NCBI GenBank assembly: GCA_018389105.1
Contig: JACATO010000087.1
Coordinates: 682,001 to 746,000 of the forward strand
From: Nautilus pompilius
Taxonomy: Eukaryota; Mollusca; Cephalopoda; Nautilida; Nautilidae
Direction of reading: 5' to 3'
Length of the DNA stretch: 64,000 bases
The notes under the pieces are model-generated. The model was not told where the DNA came from and ran no database searches. It saw only the letters and a program-made list of their open reading frames with translations. Each line of letters begins with the position of its first letter. Positions within the stretch are counted from its first letter, which is position 1. Of this stretch, positions 50,980 to 64,000 are shown piece after piece. Made by a program: the position numbers and the translations under genes.

Positions 50980-51186
50980 GCATACTAGAATTTTATTTTT
51001 AGATGGGGGGAGGAAACCGGAGTATCTGAAGAAAATCCACATGGCTAGCAGATAAATAAAAAAAAAAAAAATAGCAAGAAGAATCCATGCTAGGAAAATA
51101 TGACAAAACAAGCCAGCCCAAACCAGGGTTTGAACTTGAGTCCTCTCAACCATGGCAGTCTGATAGTCTACCATTGGACCACAAGC
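50980..51186 (-). mobile_element. tRNA-headed SINE (minus)
   Basis: CATACTAGAATTTTATTTTT, AGATGGGGGGAGGAAACCGG and AGTATCTGAAGAAAATCC (clear conserved core), CATGGCTAGCAGATAAA, an A-rich interruption, then AACCAGGGTTTGAACTTGAG (B box side) and TGATAGTCTACCATTGGACC. A full-length, well preserved copy. Confidence 0.85.
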
Positions 51187-52447
51187 TTCCCAACCTACAT
51201 ACTCTAAATGTTTGAAGCCTGTAAACATTAGAATCTGTGCTTAACCCATTCCAATAATACAATATAGATATGTACATATTGTTTTTTTAATAATGACTCT
51301 ATGCCTGCATAGCATGCTCATCATTTTAAAAAACAGGAATTATATAACATGTTTTGACAATAATAATAATAATAAACAGTTTACTAAGCAAGAAAATACT
51401 ATTGTAACTAGTTCGCATTTGAATAGTAAATTCAGATAATAAGTTACTGATGGAAAAGAGACTACTTTATTTTTCCATTTGCTAGCCAGCCAAAAATAGC
51501 TAATCAATAATTATTGTACATATTTTGACATGACACCAAAAAAAAATTCCTGCATGAAATGCATTTATTATGTGATTTACTTGTTAAAAACTCAATATTT
51601 ATTTATTAATTATAACATATTTACCAATAATTTTAAAAATTCAAACAGGGAAGAATAATCAAATGATTCACATATTTCATTTTTATGGAACAAGGTTAAT
51701 TGTAATCTAGGCATCAGTTATTGCAAATATTTCGAGCTTTTTTCTTTAAAATACCTATGGCATCATATAAGGAGGACCAGGCTGGCTGACTACATCAGCA
51801 TACTAGTTAGCTGGCCGGTGAATCAAAGTTCAGAATAATGATATACTTAATTACCAGGTACTCTCTGATAACACTGAAAAGTGACTTGGTCTTTTCATAT
51901 TAATCAGACAGTATGAACCTGATGAAACATAACTGGATCTTGAAAATGTACATCCAAAACACCTGACACCATGACCCAATCAAAGATTTATCATTAGATT
52001 AATATTCACTGACAGAAACATCACTAAACAACGTGTGTGTGCATACATTGTTCTAGTTACTATAAAACAATTTGGATTAACTTACTAAGACAAAAGTTAA
52101 TACAAACAAACTCTGATCTTTCATTACATTTATTTGCAAATATGTAAAGTAGCTTCTTTTCTTAAAATCTATACAAAATCAGATGCTATGCTAGCATAGT
52201 TGTTGGCAACAACAAAAAAAGACAATCTAAATAATTTTGTTAGCTTAAACAAAAAAGGTTTGATAGTATTTTCTGTATGGAACTGATATAGTCAATTGAT
52301 CAAGTGGTTTATCTACTACATTTAAACAATTTTCTAACATAAATATATTAATTTTTTGATTTTGAAATACTTGCCTCAAATTTGAAAGATTATGTTTTGA
52401 GAGAAATAGTGGTCTCCCCCTAGTGTGCTAGAGATCAATTTAGTAAG
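51187..52447. other. AT-rich spacer
   Basis: Short AAT runs near 51360-51374. No gene or other repeat recognised. Confidence 0.4.
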
Positions 52448-52660
52448 TAAAGCTATCACCAGCAGCCAGCCACACGAGTTTCCTCCTCCAGCTAAAAAAG
52501 TGGAGGTCCAGAAGCAACTCTTAAATGGTGCATACTTTCATCACTGCAAAAGAACAACATCTCCATCACCTTACTCTGCTATATCACTCTAGTGAGATGC
52601 CCTTAGGACTTAAGTCAGAACAGAGTTCGAAAAGAAAAGGCGAAGTTATCGGTAACACCA
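52448..52660 (+). mobile_element. SINE 3' portion with tail (plus)
   Basis: AAAGCTATCACCAGCAGCCAG, CCACACGAGTTTCCTCCTCC, then a tail with CTCTAGTGAGATGCCCTTAG, GACTTAAGTCAGAACAGAG and TTCGAAAAGAAAAGGCGAAG, which parallels the sequence after the 25.4 kb copy. The tRNA-like head is missing. The tail suggests the full family is about 350-400 bp. Confidence 0.6.
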
Positions 52661-54202
52661 CATCTTTTGTGCCAAACGTGGCAATGCTGGCAACGCTTTT
52701 GCTTCAATGGGCAGCTTTCTGTGAAGACACCCACTGGATTAACGATGATTATGAGCACTTGCACAACAGAAAAACGGCCAAATTAATTACATTTTTATAG
52801 TCACTCTATCTAAAAGGTGAAAGTTATTGTTTAATGTAGAATCACTTATCTAAGAAAAAAAAAAAAGTTACTGTTAATTTGAGAAAAGTTTTAAAGATCT
52901 AAATTTTTCTTCTTTTTTTTTTTTTTAGATTTCTGCTTAGTATGTCTCCACACAAAGAACTTCATTTATTGTACTTTTCTGCAAGATTATTTAAAAAAAA
53001 TCTTTATATCCATTTACCGCCCACACTTCCAGTTATAGGTAAATTTCATCAAGGTTTTGACTCGGGCTTGTCACCTGTTCGTTAATCTCATATTTTATTA
53101 AACTTTAAAACACCCACACACACGACAATATTTAGCAAGAATTTTTACCATTTGTTGGAAATAACCTCATTTTAAAAAGTCTTTCGATTAATCATTTATC
53201 AAACTGGTTTCTCTTTTGTTTTTCTAAGCTGCCTTTAATCTCTGTTTTATCATATGCCAGAATCAATAGTAATATTTCCTTCTTTAAACCAAAAGTCTCA
53301 AAAGATCCAATAAAGTGCAAACTAATGACAGGCAGGCAGAGAACGTAACGTGTTTCTCATAGTAACTCACTCAATTCCACATCAAAATTCCACACTAATA
53401 CCTTTCATTATTTTTTCATGTAGTAGTGTCAATCTCCAGACCACCAAATCCTTACCTCATCACTCCTCCCCTACTGACTCTTCCACAGCTGAGAAATATT
53501 TGACTCATGTTTTTGGTAAACATGTAATTCATACTGTCAGAGAGACAATGCCTAGTGGTTGCATGCAGAAGACACTTTTAATAGCTACATAACTCTTTTA
53601 AGGCAGGAATAATGGCTACAAGCAATGTTTGGCATTTAACTTGGTGGATCACTCACTGACATTTAACAATCTAATAATAAATAAAACTTATTTCAGATGT
53701 TTTGTTATTGCTTCACCACCCCCTAATCTTCTATTCTCTCTCTCTCTCTCCTAGGAGTTGTCAGCTGGTATTTGAGAAAGCCAAAAACACATCTGGAGAA
53801 AGCTTGCAGACAAATTCCATTTATTTTAATGCCTGATCCCATTCAAATTGTTCAGCCCCTATCTGACAAATGTGTAAAAGAAATTTGGCTTTAAGGGTAT
53901 TTTGCTTAGTGCAATGACAACAGCTGAGTCATAGTGTAGCGGAACAGATGAAAAAGGAGCCAGAAGTTCCATCAATGCTAGGAATGCAGATGCTTATCCA
54001 AGTCAAAACTATTTACATGTAATATTACATGGACTTTCTAATCCTGTATGAAAAAGTTGAAGATAGGCAGAGCCTTTCCAATTTTTTTTTTGAGTTTAAA
54101 TCATCATTTAAAAAGTAACTTTTTATCACCACCCCGCCATTTTAAACTTCATTTTTTACCATTTACTGACCAAGCAAGGCATCATCCATGTACTATCATT
54201 AA
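52661..54202. other. AT-rich spacer
   Basis: Contains a (TC)n tract at 53733-53750 that ends in a perfect-looking acceptor (CTCTCTCCTAG) on the plus strand, followed by no usable frame. No gene recognised. Confidence 0.4.
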
Positions 54203-54275
54203 ATCTTCACCAGCCAGCCTCATGAGTTTCCTCCCACATCTACAAATGAAAATTTCTAGTAGAGGCTTTCCACAC
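54203..54275 (+). mobile_element. SINE 3' fragment (plus)
   Basis: CTTCACCAGCCAGCCTCATG, AGTTTCCTCCCACATCTACA and TTCTAGTAGAGGCTTTCC match the body of the family. The head is missing. Confidence 0.65.
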
Positions 54276-57200
54276 ATCTAACTACTTGCCAGTTGTCTTT
54301 CACATGCCTGCTACTAGATCACAGGATGGTATGATGCGTAGCAAGCCATCAGAGAAATACTGTCAGCAGCATAATCTTACTGTCATTGAGACGAAGTATG
54401 GATATGCATTCCTGTATAATAAGATGCGGCTATGAAAACTAACACAATGACTCCTTGCACCCTCATTATTTAAAAGGAAAGGAAGAAAGATGCAAAGTAC
54501 ATTGTTAAACCACCTGAAGCTCTGAAAGCCTAGAAAAAGTAATCTTTTACAAGATGAACTAAAAGGTAATTAGACACATCCTAAACATAGTAACACCAAT
54601 CTTAGGAACTAACTCTTGTGAACTAGCAATAAGACCAGCAACTAAAATGAACAATGATCTAATGTAAGATTAAATGTTTAACAAGCACCCAACTAAAAAC
54701 CCTTTGCTCTTATGGAAAAGCTGGTTAGTCAAGCAACCCTGGCCATAAACCATTAACCGCCTTTCTCTCCCGTAAGAAACAAGAAAGGGTAAAAGATGAA
54801 ACAACTTAGTATCCATACAAAAAGTCCTCGTTTGTGTTTTAATTGAGACTGTGATTTACAGTGAAAAATAAGTGCAGGCAGTCTTAGGGTGTGGAAAGAG
54901 ACTTTTTAATAATCAGGGGAAAATTTTAAAAAGGAAGATAGATAGATGCAGAGCATGTGTTACAACTACTTGTCTGTCTGTAGATCCTAACAGCTGTCTA
55001 AGTTGTTTTCAGCAGATGAACCCGAGAGCAGATAACCAGCAGTAAACTCTTTTTTTCTCCCTTTTCCTGATACATATAGAATATTTTTTTTTTTCTTTTC
55101 TGGTCACTAATGAGGTGATTATATTTGCTGGGTGGATTAAAATAAGAAATTTATTGAGATCACTTTACTAAGCCAACAGGATTACGTCGGTATTCATTGT
55201 CACCAGAAAGATAGACCAATATTGTTCAATGACTTCATTAAACACCGAGCCCAGCCTTGATCTACAAGCAGCAAAATGCTAAATATGTATGTAAAAGAGA
55301 AAAATTAAAAGATATTCTGGCTGTAAGTCTTGTATAAAAGTAAATATGATAAGTTTAACTATTCTATCTAATATTCCTGTATTGGGAGTTATTGATTAAT
55401 AAAAAATTGATTATGTAAACTTTAGTTTTGCTAATTTAAAAAAAAAAAAGAATACAATCGAGTTTTTTATTATAAAAAAAACACAAACGAACTTCAGAAT
55501 GGTTTACTATTCAGAAAACCAGTTTATTTTAATAAATACAAAGTAAACCAGCTTATATGCCAAAACCGTTTGCCAGAAAGAGAATTAAAAGAAAAGGTCT
55601 ATCTTAGGGGCATTAAGTGACTGTTCAGAGTGGAATACAGGAGAAGAAAAGATAAGTAGCCAAGTTTTGCTAATTGTTTAGCTTTGCGACAGGTGAGGTT
55701 TTGCTGGTTTTAGAGCTTTAAATATGATGTATCAGAATTACTCATTGTCGTAAACAAACCAATTTATACACACAAATATACAGCACCAGCAGGTTTTCCT
55801 TACATTCACCAAAAGTTTAAAAAAACTGTAGTAATAAAGCTGAAAGCTTCATCTTTGCTACTTTGCTTGGAACCCCCTAAAATGCATTGCAAGCTGAAAA
55901 AGAAACTGCTGAGCCTATAATGTCTTATTCTGATCGATCACTCACTCGCTATTTGACCGTGTCAGACTTCTCGGTATAGCTACAAAAAAGGCAGAGTCTC
56001 CATTTGAGTCCCTCATTAGCACTGGCATAAGCCCAGATTTGAACCCTAACAGAAATCTTTGGGATCAAATCGTGCCCAGTGTAAAGAAAAGAATCTTCTT
56101 GCTTAGAATGTGTTGGAATTATCTAGACTTTGTATGAGGATTGGCAGAGAATACCACAGACATAAGTTTAATGTCTGGTATGCAACATGTAAGGAAATTA
56201 TCCAAACAAGAAGCAGTTACAGTTTATATTAACATTAATCACTTATCAGGATCAAGATTCCAAAACACTGAATGGCATTTGGAGTGCATGCTAATGATGC
56301 CTCTAGTGCAATGAGCTTTACAATGATACTTTTTAAACAGCCAATGGCACTTTGGCAGTAGTACTTAATTTACGTCAAAGGATAAGTACACACAAACACA
56401 CATTTCTATTTTTTAAAATACCTTCAATAAATTCTCAAAAATAACGTTGATCAATCTCATTAACTTCTACCAAAGTGAAATAGAAAGACTTAATCTTAAA
56501 ATCTAAATTGGTTCAGTCTTTTGCTCTTAGATTTATGCACAGAGAGCCTTTCATCTCATCACCTTTTTTGTTAGTGACCAAGTTTATCACTGTTAGGTTA
56601 ATCTTGGATATCAGTGACCATCAACATACCAAGTCAGTGGACGGAAGAGTGCTGAGAAAAATATAAAGCTATTGATTTTCTCAGGTGTGCTAAGCTTTTG
56701 AACTTGTCTGTCTTGCTTCTATAAAAAAGGGAAGAAAAATGTGGCCAAGGAGAGGGAGAAATGCTAACCAAGTACCACACAGGATTACAAACTAACTTCT
56801 TAAATCAGAGCTCATCCCCATTTCTCTACCTGGAATAGAGAACTGGTTCATTTTCACATGAAAGAAAAACCATTATAAATTCCACATATCTAACAATAAA
56901 GACCAGTGGTTACCTTTAATCTCCTAACAATGTAAAAAAAAAAAAATTTTTAAAGTTTAATATCTCAATATTTCCAAGAATAAACACATTAATCTGATTG
57001 CATCATCCAGACACTCCTGTGGTTTCAGTCCACTGGGGGATTAGAAAATTTTCATTTCATTCACATCAGCTTAATGGTTTTCTCTTCTTATCTAGGCCAG
57101 TGTAAGTTTTGATTTATTTATCCCTTTAACTGGTGTGAATTGATAGATTCCTTGTGTTTTGTTAATACACTGGATTCTTATTTTCCCAGCCCACCACAAA

Positions 57201-60039
57201 CTAATATTGTCACCTGTGGCACAAACTCTCTATTTTTCTTATTGACAGAAATTCTACAAAGATATTTTTTCATGAATCAGAGTTAGGGTTAACTCTGGTA
57301 CTGCAATCAAATGCGTTCCAATAATCAAGGTTTGAACACAAAGTCATGGCAATGTTAGCTCTGTCGAAAATGCAAGGAATTTTAAAGTCAGTGCTGAGCA
57401 AGACCACTTTTAGTGGTGAGCCATCAGGTGTTGAGCTCTCCTGCATGAAGGCAACATAAAGTTGAAGTGAGGGAGCTTTATATCACCTTAAGTGTCTCCT
57501 GACAACAGTGGACATTTTTTGCCTGCTTGCTTAGAATACTGTTTAGCTGTATAAATGCAAAGATAAGCTTTGCATCATATTCTCAAAAAAAAATAATAAT
57601 CTAGCACCAGCCTGACTTGAGCAAGCTTGACAATTTTCTTGAGATACATTCAGCCACTTCATTGGCCAACTGTCCACAAAGGAAAGAGAATCCATTAGGT
57701 GCTCTCCCTCTGTGACCAAGACACCATCACCGCTGCTGGCATTAGCTGCAGAATCTTAGAGTTGAATGAAAACCAAAAATTAACCAGACACAGAAGTAAG
57801 TAATACCAAAGGTAATAATGATAAACAATACAAAATTTCCTGGCAAAACAAATAATTGAGATGATATTAGGTGTTCAGTATGGCAAATAGTTTAACATAC
57901 TGTATAGTGCACTTCACTATCTTGGTCACAGGTGAGTTAAGTTTTCTCATTTCTATGAGCTGGGTGATAACTTGATCACAAATGTGAAATTCAAGAACGA
58001 TTTAGGTATTATCACAGGTGGCAAATGAAAGTCAAAATCAATGGCAGCAGTAAAGGCAATAAAATGTTGGTTCTGTTCAATCAAACTCTTGCTTGTAAAG
58101 TAGTAGTAGTTCTAATTCCATTATACAAAACACCAGTTAGAACTACATGTATGAGAACCTCTTTACCAAACATATTATTACTTCTAGAGAAGATCTAAAT
58201 GAGATTTACTAAACAAATCAAAAGTATAAGCAACTATAGCTTATAAAAAGAGACTATAAAGCCTAGGTAAGATTTCTCCATTATAGGGGAAACTTAAATA
58301 AAGTATTCAAAATTTTTTCAAGTAAAAAATAGCCATATACATATTTTATACAAATAACATTCCTTCTATTGTTCATGATCATCAATACAAAATATATAAA
58401 TGTCAGATTAGATTATGCTTGCCTATAGCAGTCAGGCTGTAAACTCTTGGGCTATCTTATCAAGCATGTGTCTTTAGTTTTAAGAATCTGCCTCATACTC
58501 ATACTCATTTTAAGAAAACAGAGCCATTGATAGATTTAAAATTTGCTTTCCACCTATCTGATTATCCACAGAGAGAGAGAGAACATATTGAAAGACACTT
58601 TGGAGATATATTTAACGCTGTTTAACTTACAAATTTTCAAAGCTGCAGTTGCCATCACTTACAGGACAAAGATCTAGACAGCTTAATAAAACTTTCAAAT
58701 CAAGGGCAATAACCACAGGTTATCAAAAAGTGCACCCTGGGTTAGATGCTCATTTCCATACAAATTGGGAAGTTCTTGGTATAAAAGGAACCAATCACAT
58801 TTGACTTTACTGCTTGATTTTCAGATTACTCAATGTACATTGAAGCAGAAAATACAGTGATAACTTGGAAAGATTCATGCTGCTGATGCTGTTAACACAT
58901 GTTGAAAACAAGAGCAAAAATGCCATGGAATTCAATACATCTGTTTAAAATTTTTTAAAACTTTGATCAAAATGTGGATCAACTGATAATTCCAAGTACT
59001 TGGATAATTGCTTACTAATATTAAAATGCAGCACGGCCAGTTCTGAAATTAATACTGCCTCCATCAACATTCCAATAGATTCAGTAAATGTATTTTTAAT
59101 AAAAATTGCTAGCAAAATAAGTAAATAAATAAATAATTAAAACACATTCAGGAAATACCAGTTTGCAATAACATATAGAAAATAAGAAAATTTTCAGCAT
59201 GCAGATTTAAGTAGAGTTTCTACAAACTGATATCTCCTATTTCTTTAGCCAACTTCCTACCCATTTGTTTATGTTGTTATTTAATCTGAGGTGCTGATGG
59301 CATTGCTATGTAAATACATTTATTGTCAGAAGTCTTTGGTCTGCTGTGCATCTGTCAGAGGAAACAAACCCCAGGGGATACAAAAAAAACTAAGGAATGA
59401 AAATACTAAAAGCAAATCTCCCCACCAGGCTATTATTAATTAGAAGATTTGGAGAGTTTAGCAGTTTGTAAATACACTAAAGTTAACAAAAAATTAGTAA
59501 TAATAATAATAATAATAATAATAATGTTGAGGATGATAACAACGGAAATAAAAATAGATTATTGGTAGAGTTGTACACAGGTCAGAGAGAAATTGCTTGT
59601 ATCTGAAAGACTGGATTTTTCAAACTATGTCTGCCTTGTCCCTCTGTCTATCTAGCATCCTGTTGATAATCTACCAACCAGTAGTAGGGAGGAAAGACTA
59701 TCCCTATTTGTAATTTTTTAAACCATCTTAAAAATGGCAAAAGTGCATCTTTTTACTCCCACCCAAGACTGGCTACATGAGTATTTAAAAAGTGATATCT
59801 TTTGAAGGGGAAAGAGAAGACGTAACAACTAATTCAATTTATCACCAATAGTACCTAATTAAATGTATAAATGAGTGATGCCAATTATAGCTTATGTATG
59901 TGTTTAATTAAAAATTACTGCTGCTGTAACAACTTACCCTTATAACAATTATCCCCAGTGACCCTCTGTTAGACTGGTGTAACCCAGCCACAATATACTC
60001 TGACAATCACAAACTAATCAAATTCTATTTGGATAACTA
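54276..60039. other. Long spacer with no recognised gene or repeat
   Basis: The longest stretch without an identifiable element. It is A/T-rich with few open frames (none of 60 codons or more between about 54.3 and 60.1 kb), and an (AAT)n tract at 59496-59525. The scarcity of dispersed repeats makes it a possible place for conserved non-coding sequence, but I see no specific signal. Confidence 0.4.
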
Positions 60040-60715
60040 TAATAGCATAATATATGGAGAAACTCAGAAAATCAAAACGTTCCAGGATCAGCTCTCATAT
60101 AAGCAAATTATGCAAAGAAGAATCTCCTTCAGATGAGTAGTGATATGTGGAAGTCACCTTTTTCCACCAGGCCAAAAAAATTAAGAACTGACAAGTTCCA
60201 TGGGAAGTCCATGCTGATGTTCTTTGATGCCAGGAGCATTGTTCACCAGAAGTTTGTTTTCCAAAGACAAATAGTCATTGCTTTCTTTTACAGAACAACC
60301 TCATTTGTCTTGTCAATGTTGTGCTACACAAATGCCATGATCTGTTTATATAGCACAAGTGGATCCCCTAACACAATAATTGCCATGCCACACATCATTT
60401 CTCATTTTAAATTTATAACCAATCCTGGAATTACATCACACATCCACCATACTCAAAAGACCTTTGTATCTTATAAGTTCATTCTGTAACTAAGTATGAA
60501 GTGCCATCTGAAGGCTGCCATTTTTTTTTTTGACAGAGACAATCTCCAGTCAACTGTGAACAACATGTTAAAGGAGGTTCTCAAGAATGGATTATGGATA
60601 GTGTTCCAAGTTCTTTATAAACATTTGGAAGTGTGTCAAGAGTTAAGGGGACTAAATTCTGTGCCCAGTCTGCTCATATTAGGGCCAATCCTTAAACTTT
60701 TTGATAGGTCCTCTT
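60040..60715 (+). pseudogene. Mariner transposase relic
   Basis: The C-terminal two thirds of a mariner-family (DD34D) transposase. In order: WKSPFSTRPKKLRTDKFHGK and SMLMFFDARSIVHQKFVF (family W-S--SPRPKK---SK-KVML--FFD--GIVH-EFVP; the first Asp block is intact), then in another frame PCHTSFLI where HHDNAP-HTS is expected (the Asp codon before it now reads AAT in the displaced frame), HPPYSKDL for HPPYSPDLAPCD, and finally MKCHLKAAIFFFDRDN and LQSTVNNMLKEVLKNGL plus YKHLEVCQELRG (family LK-HLKG-RF ... F---W--RWE-C----G-YFEG). At least one frameshift and several stops separate the two open frames 60133-60489 and 60496-60747. The N-terminal helix-turn-helix is not recognised. Confidence 0.9.
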
Positions 60716-61391
60716 TTGTAAACAAAAAACAACAAAAAAATAGGTAATTATGGTTTGTTTATATCTGTAGGTATTACAATATATTGCAGCGGAGTAACAT
60801 TATAATAAACTAGTTCTACTATATTTGGCAAAGTCAGTTGGCTTCAGCCTTTACATTAACTGGCAGACAGTTAAGTTGCAATGGAGATCTGAAAAATCCC
60901 ATACAAAGAGGAAAAACAATACAATGTTGTCCCTCATATTCATCCTAAATACTTTATTTCGATCACTCTGGTAGTACACTGCAAGATTCCTTTTTTCTTA
61001 ACCTGGAGGCTTGTTTACCCTGACTTGTTATAATTTGAGAAATTTGTTTTAATAAGTGTAAGAATACTTTTAGTCAGTTATTTTTACTATTCTAATACGT
61101 GAACTAGACTGTTTATTCTAATAACTTTAAACCTTCTGAAGACATTGCAAAAACCAGAATAAAATACACACATTGGACTACAATAAACCAGTATCATGAC
61201 ATAGACCAACAGTTACCCTGACTTATAAGAGTTACAAGGCAGTAACCAGTAGGTTTCTAGTGTACAAACAATGAAAGTTTTAAGTGAAAGGCATCCATCT
61301 GGCTTTCGAATGTTGTTAGTAAAAAAAATGTAAAAATGTTATATCTAATTTTCCATTTTGTATTAAACAATGGGAAAGAGATCTGTACATT
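60716..61391. other. AT-rich spacer
   Basis: Probably includes the 3' untranslated part and decayed terminal repeat of the mariner element; nothing else recognised. Confidence 0.4.
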
Positions 61392-61747
61392 ATCTAGATC
61401 AGTGGTTCCCAATCTTTTTCATATAATGCCCCCCCCCTGTAGTTTATCAAACCCTCAACCCCCTCCATTTTTATTGCAATAAATTTAATGCTTCAACTAT
61501 TGAAAAATATGCATGTAGACATTTAATATTGTTTTATTTTATTAAAAAGTTTCAAATTAGCAAAATAATATCAAATAACACAAAATAACGTTTTAATAAG
61601 AAGGATGATACAGTTTTTCTCTCACACGCTCAGATAAATTAGGTTTCAAGGATGCATTGGTGATTGAAAATTGGTTTTTTCTCACGTCCACATGTCCCAC
61701 CTGGAATTCCCACAGGCCTCCCCAGTCTGGGAATCACTGATCTAGGT
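61392..61747. mobile_element. hAT-type non-autonomous element
   Basis: ATCTAGAT (61392-61399) and ATCTAGGT (61740-61747) are an 8-bp target duplication with one mismatch. Inside are CAGTGGTTCCCAATC on the left and TCTGGGAATCACTG on the right, imperfect inverted repeats of hAT type. The 340-bp interior is A/T-rich apart from a C-run near 61430 and has no coding capacity. Confidence 0.85.
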
Positions 61748-62766
61748 GCAGGGCTGGTCATCGTGTAAACTCAGCAGCCATGTAAGTAAAGTATAATTTG
61801 TAGGAAATTTAACCAGTAAGCAAAGGCTTGCAACAATGACCAAGCCTTAAGAAAGTACCTGTTGCGAGTCATCACAATATTTGGAATATTTGGAATAGAC
61901 CTACTTCAGATAGGTGCACTGACAATGGATGTTTTTCTCCACGGTTTGAAAGTTAGTGAGTTAGTAAAGCCTATAGGTCTGCCCCTCAAAGCTGAGCAGT
62001 TTATTCATTAACCTCATATCACCCAAAATTATCATCCTGTCATAGACTTTAAGAACAAAATAAGCATGCAGGTGACAACCAAACTGATCTTTCCAGATGT
62101 GTTGCATTTGCATGCAAGACAATACATACACATTTTTTGGAGCTTCCATCACCCATTAGTCATTGAAATTCTCATCTATCTGTGAAACTCAAAAAAGGGA
62201 AACCCCAGTTGTTGTTTTCTTTTGCTAACTAAGTCTCCAAGCTAAACAATGAAGGTATTTTCTGTTTTTCAGTATAGAGTGAACTTTAGCTGAAACTTAA
62301 AAGATCTGTAAGACTGCAGTAGCTATTGTGCCTTCAGGAACAGTTATCTACAACCTTGCATTTGCTTAATATGTTAATGTGTGTGTGTTTTAGGGATGGA
62401 ATAACTAAGAGTCAGGATTCACATATTATTACCTCAAATCCACTTCCCAAGAAAACACAGCTATCTATGGAGGCAAATCTGCTTTTGAAACCAGCTGTTC
62501 ATAAAGACCATCTATAATCTGCATTCTCTACAGGCAGGTTTTAATACATAGCATTTTTACCAACCTTTTTCCTGGAAAAGAATTGCAGGTTTCAATTACT
62601 CTGTTTATTTATGTTACAACACCAGGGAAAGTTTGTGTCAGCTCTCCTTGCATAAAACAGAAGCTGAGCATAAACTGTCAGTTTAAGAGGCTGCCAGGAA
62701 CCACTAAAACCCAACACACAAGCACTGGTTTCCTCTATAGCCAACCCCTGACACTACTTCACTCAC
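61748..62766. other. AT-rich spacer
   Basis: No gene or repeat recognised. Confidence 0.4.
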
Positions 62767-62917
62767 ATAGCTTCCTTTCATTCCTAAATCCTGTTTCTCC
62801 ACCCTGTTTGTCTATCAAGTCTCTCTGGTTTCCACTAATATCAGCTGCTATTACATCTAAACTCCTATCTCTTTTCAGAAGAATCTCTGCTTCTTTATAT
62901 AGCAGAACAGGAATATT
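62767..62917 (-). CDS. Candidate internal exon (unrecognised)
   Basis: On the minus strand GCATCTGTTTTATGTTAG (acceptor at 62918-62919) and CTAT|GTGAGTGAAG (donor at 62761-62766) bound 151 bases that are open in one frame with phase 0 at the start and one base left over at the end. The peptide is hydrophilic and contains YKEAEILLKRDRSLDVIAAD and NQRDLIDKQGGETGFRNER. Both splice words are good, though the base before the donor is T rather than G. The plus strand also carries a 112-codon frame across this patch. No protein family is recognised and no partner exon was found. Confidence 0.22.
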
Positions 62918-62919
62918 CT

Positions 62920-63121
62920 AACATAAAACAGATGCTCATTGCATATATTATATTATGAAATGTTACCTTTTAAAATAATTTAAAAAAATAAAACAAAACA
63001 ACAAAATACTTTATATTATTGATGGAGAGCAGGAAATCATTTATCAGATATCATAACCATGCTATCAAAACCCATTGGTTAAAAAAACTCCATAATATTT
63101 TTTATTTAAGCTTATAATATC
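62920..63121. other. AT-rich spacer
   Basis: Short A/T-rich interval with nothing recognisable. Confidence 0.4.
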
Positions 63122-63370
63122 AACAGTTAACCCACTGTATAACACTTGAAATGCTTTTGTACCTTCCCTTCATGCCAGTATTAATCAGCATAGATTGAGC
63201 CACAGAGACTTTTCAACACCTAGTACCTACCTCATCAATAATCTCTCTTTGTAATGGAAAATCCTACAAATCCACTCTGCACTGTTCCAATGCCATGTGT
63301 TTCACATCATGACCGAATAACCAGCCAGTTTGCACAAATACTAGGGTAAAAACCTACATGGTATCTTTTT
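63122..63370 (+). mobile_element. Short repeat family, copy D
   Basis: Begins CAGTTAACCCACTGTATAAC, followed by AAATGCTTTTGTACC, TACCTTCCCTTCATGCCAG, TATTAATCAGCATAGATTGAG, CCACAGAGACTTTTCAACACC. Right block: AACCAGCCAGTTTGCACAAA and TACTAGGGTAAAAACC, after which it decays. More diverged than copies B and C. Confidence 0.62.
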
Positions 63371-64000
63371 AAAATTAGCGGAGGTGTATTTTTTCTTTAT
63401 TTATAATAGATGATGATATCTGGTAACCCAAAAGAAAGGTGAAGTAATACGTGATGTTTAAAAAAAATCTATTTCTTTTTAATGACTTCTTTGATGAGGA
63501 AATACATTTAAAAACCATTTAGAGTGCTGGCAGTTATCCAGAAGGCAGTGGTGGTGTATCCTGCCAACTAAGATTCCTGTTCCATGCCTACTTTATAAAA
63601 CTAAGATGTAATGAAAGAAAAATCATATTTGTTGATAGAAATTTTGTTGACTTTAAGCAGAGAGATAAAAAGAAAACAAGCAAAATAAACCAAATCAAGT
63701 CTGCTATACTGACATTTCATTACAATTTTAATCTGGTATAGATATTAGATAGGCAATGTAAGCAAAAAAGACTAGACTAATTAGACAGGCAAGACAAAAG
63801 AACAATACATTTTGATCGTAATGCCAGCTAATTTTAGTTATCTCAGTCATTATTGTCCTGCCAGTTAGTCAGTCACTGATGCTCCAGTAAGCAAAGATAA
63901 ATAATAAAATTTGATGTTTGCAGTTTCATCACCACTGATTCGATATAGCACTCTTCCATTTTATATATTTTCCCTGGTTATAGTACAGAACAATTGGATA
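63371..64000. other. AT-rich spacer
   Basis: No gene or known repeat recognised up to the end of the window. Confidence 0.4.

Overview
This is a 64 kb piece of an AT-rich animal genome (roughly one third G+C by eye). I find no complete protein-coding gene. The sequence reads as intergenic or intronic DNA built from old transposable elements, short retroposons and simple repeats. The kinds of relic present (a Jockey/CR1-like LINE reverse transcriptase, several Tc1/mariner-superfamily transposases, hAT elements and a tRNA-headed SINE family with a 'gaggaaaccggagt' core) point to an invertebrate. My best guess is a mollusc, possibly a cephalopod, but this rests on remembered resemblance of repeat families and is weak.

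Layout. 0-6.5 kb: A/T-rich spacer, a (CA)n tract and one SINE. 6.56-7.00 kb: a GC-rich 423-bp insertion flanked by a perfect 10-bp direct repeat, with an A-rich tail on the minus strand, so probably a retroposon. 7.7-9.0 kb: a short repeat of a family I describe below, split by a decayed Tc1-like element. 9.76-9.95 kb: a hAT transposase fragment. 12-20 kb: SINEs, another copy of the short repeat family, and a pair of strong minus-strand splice-site sets around 14.4-14.8 kb. 20.3-21.3 kb: two Tc1-type transposase fragments on opposite strands. 23-27 kb: large microsatellites and two SINEs. 33-39.6 kb: SINEs, a mariner-like transposase relic on the minus strand, a LINE reverse transcriptase relic, and an N-terminal transposase fragment. 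46.2-46.9 kb: a hAT-type element with a perfect 8-bp target duplication, interrupted by a second element with its own perfect 8-bp duplication. 47.6-48.0 kb: the best copy of the short repeat family, carrying a 101-bp tandem duplication. 60.0-60.7 kb: a mariner transposase relic. 61.4-61.7 kb: a second hAT-type non-autonomous element. 63.1-63.4 kb: a further copy of the short repeat family.

The most distinctive item is the short repeat family: at least six copies, usually two conserved blocks of about 100 bp each, ends near TTTAACCC...GGGTTAAA, and a near-palindrome GGTGCATTTGCACC in the left block. I do not recognise it.

Open reading frames are not a safe guide here. At this base composition many stop-free runs of 60-120 codons are expected by chance on the two strands. 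The candidate exons listed rest on splice-like signals plus open frames and carry low confidence. No functional pathway can be reconstructed; the relics are independent insertions, all apparently dead.
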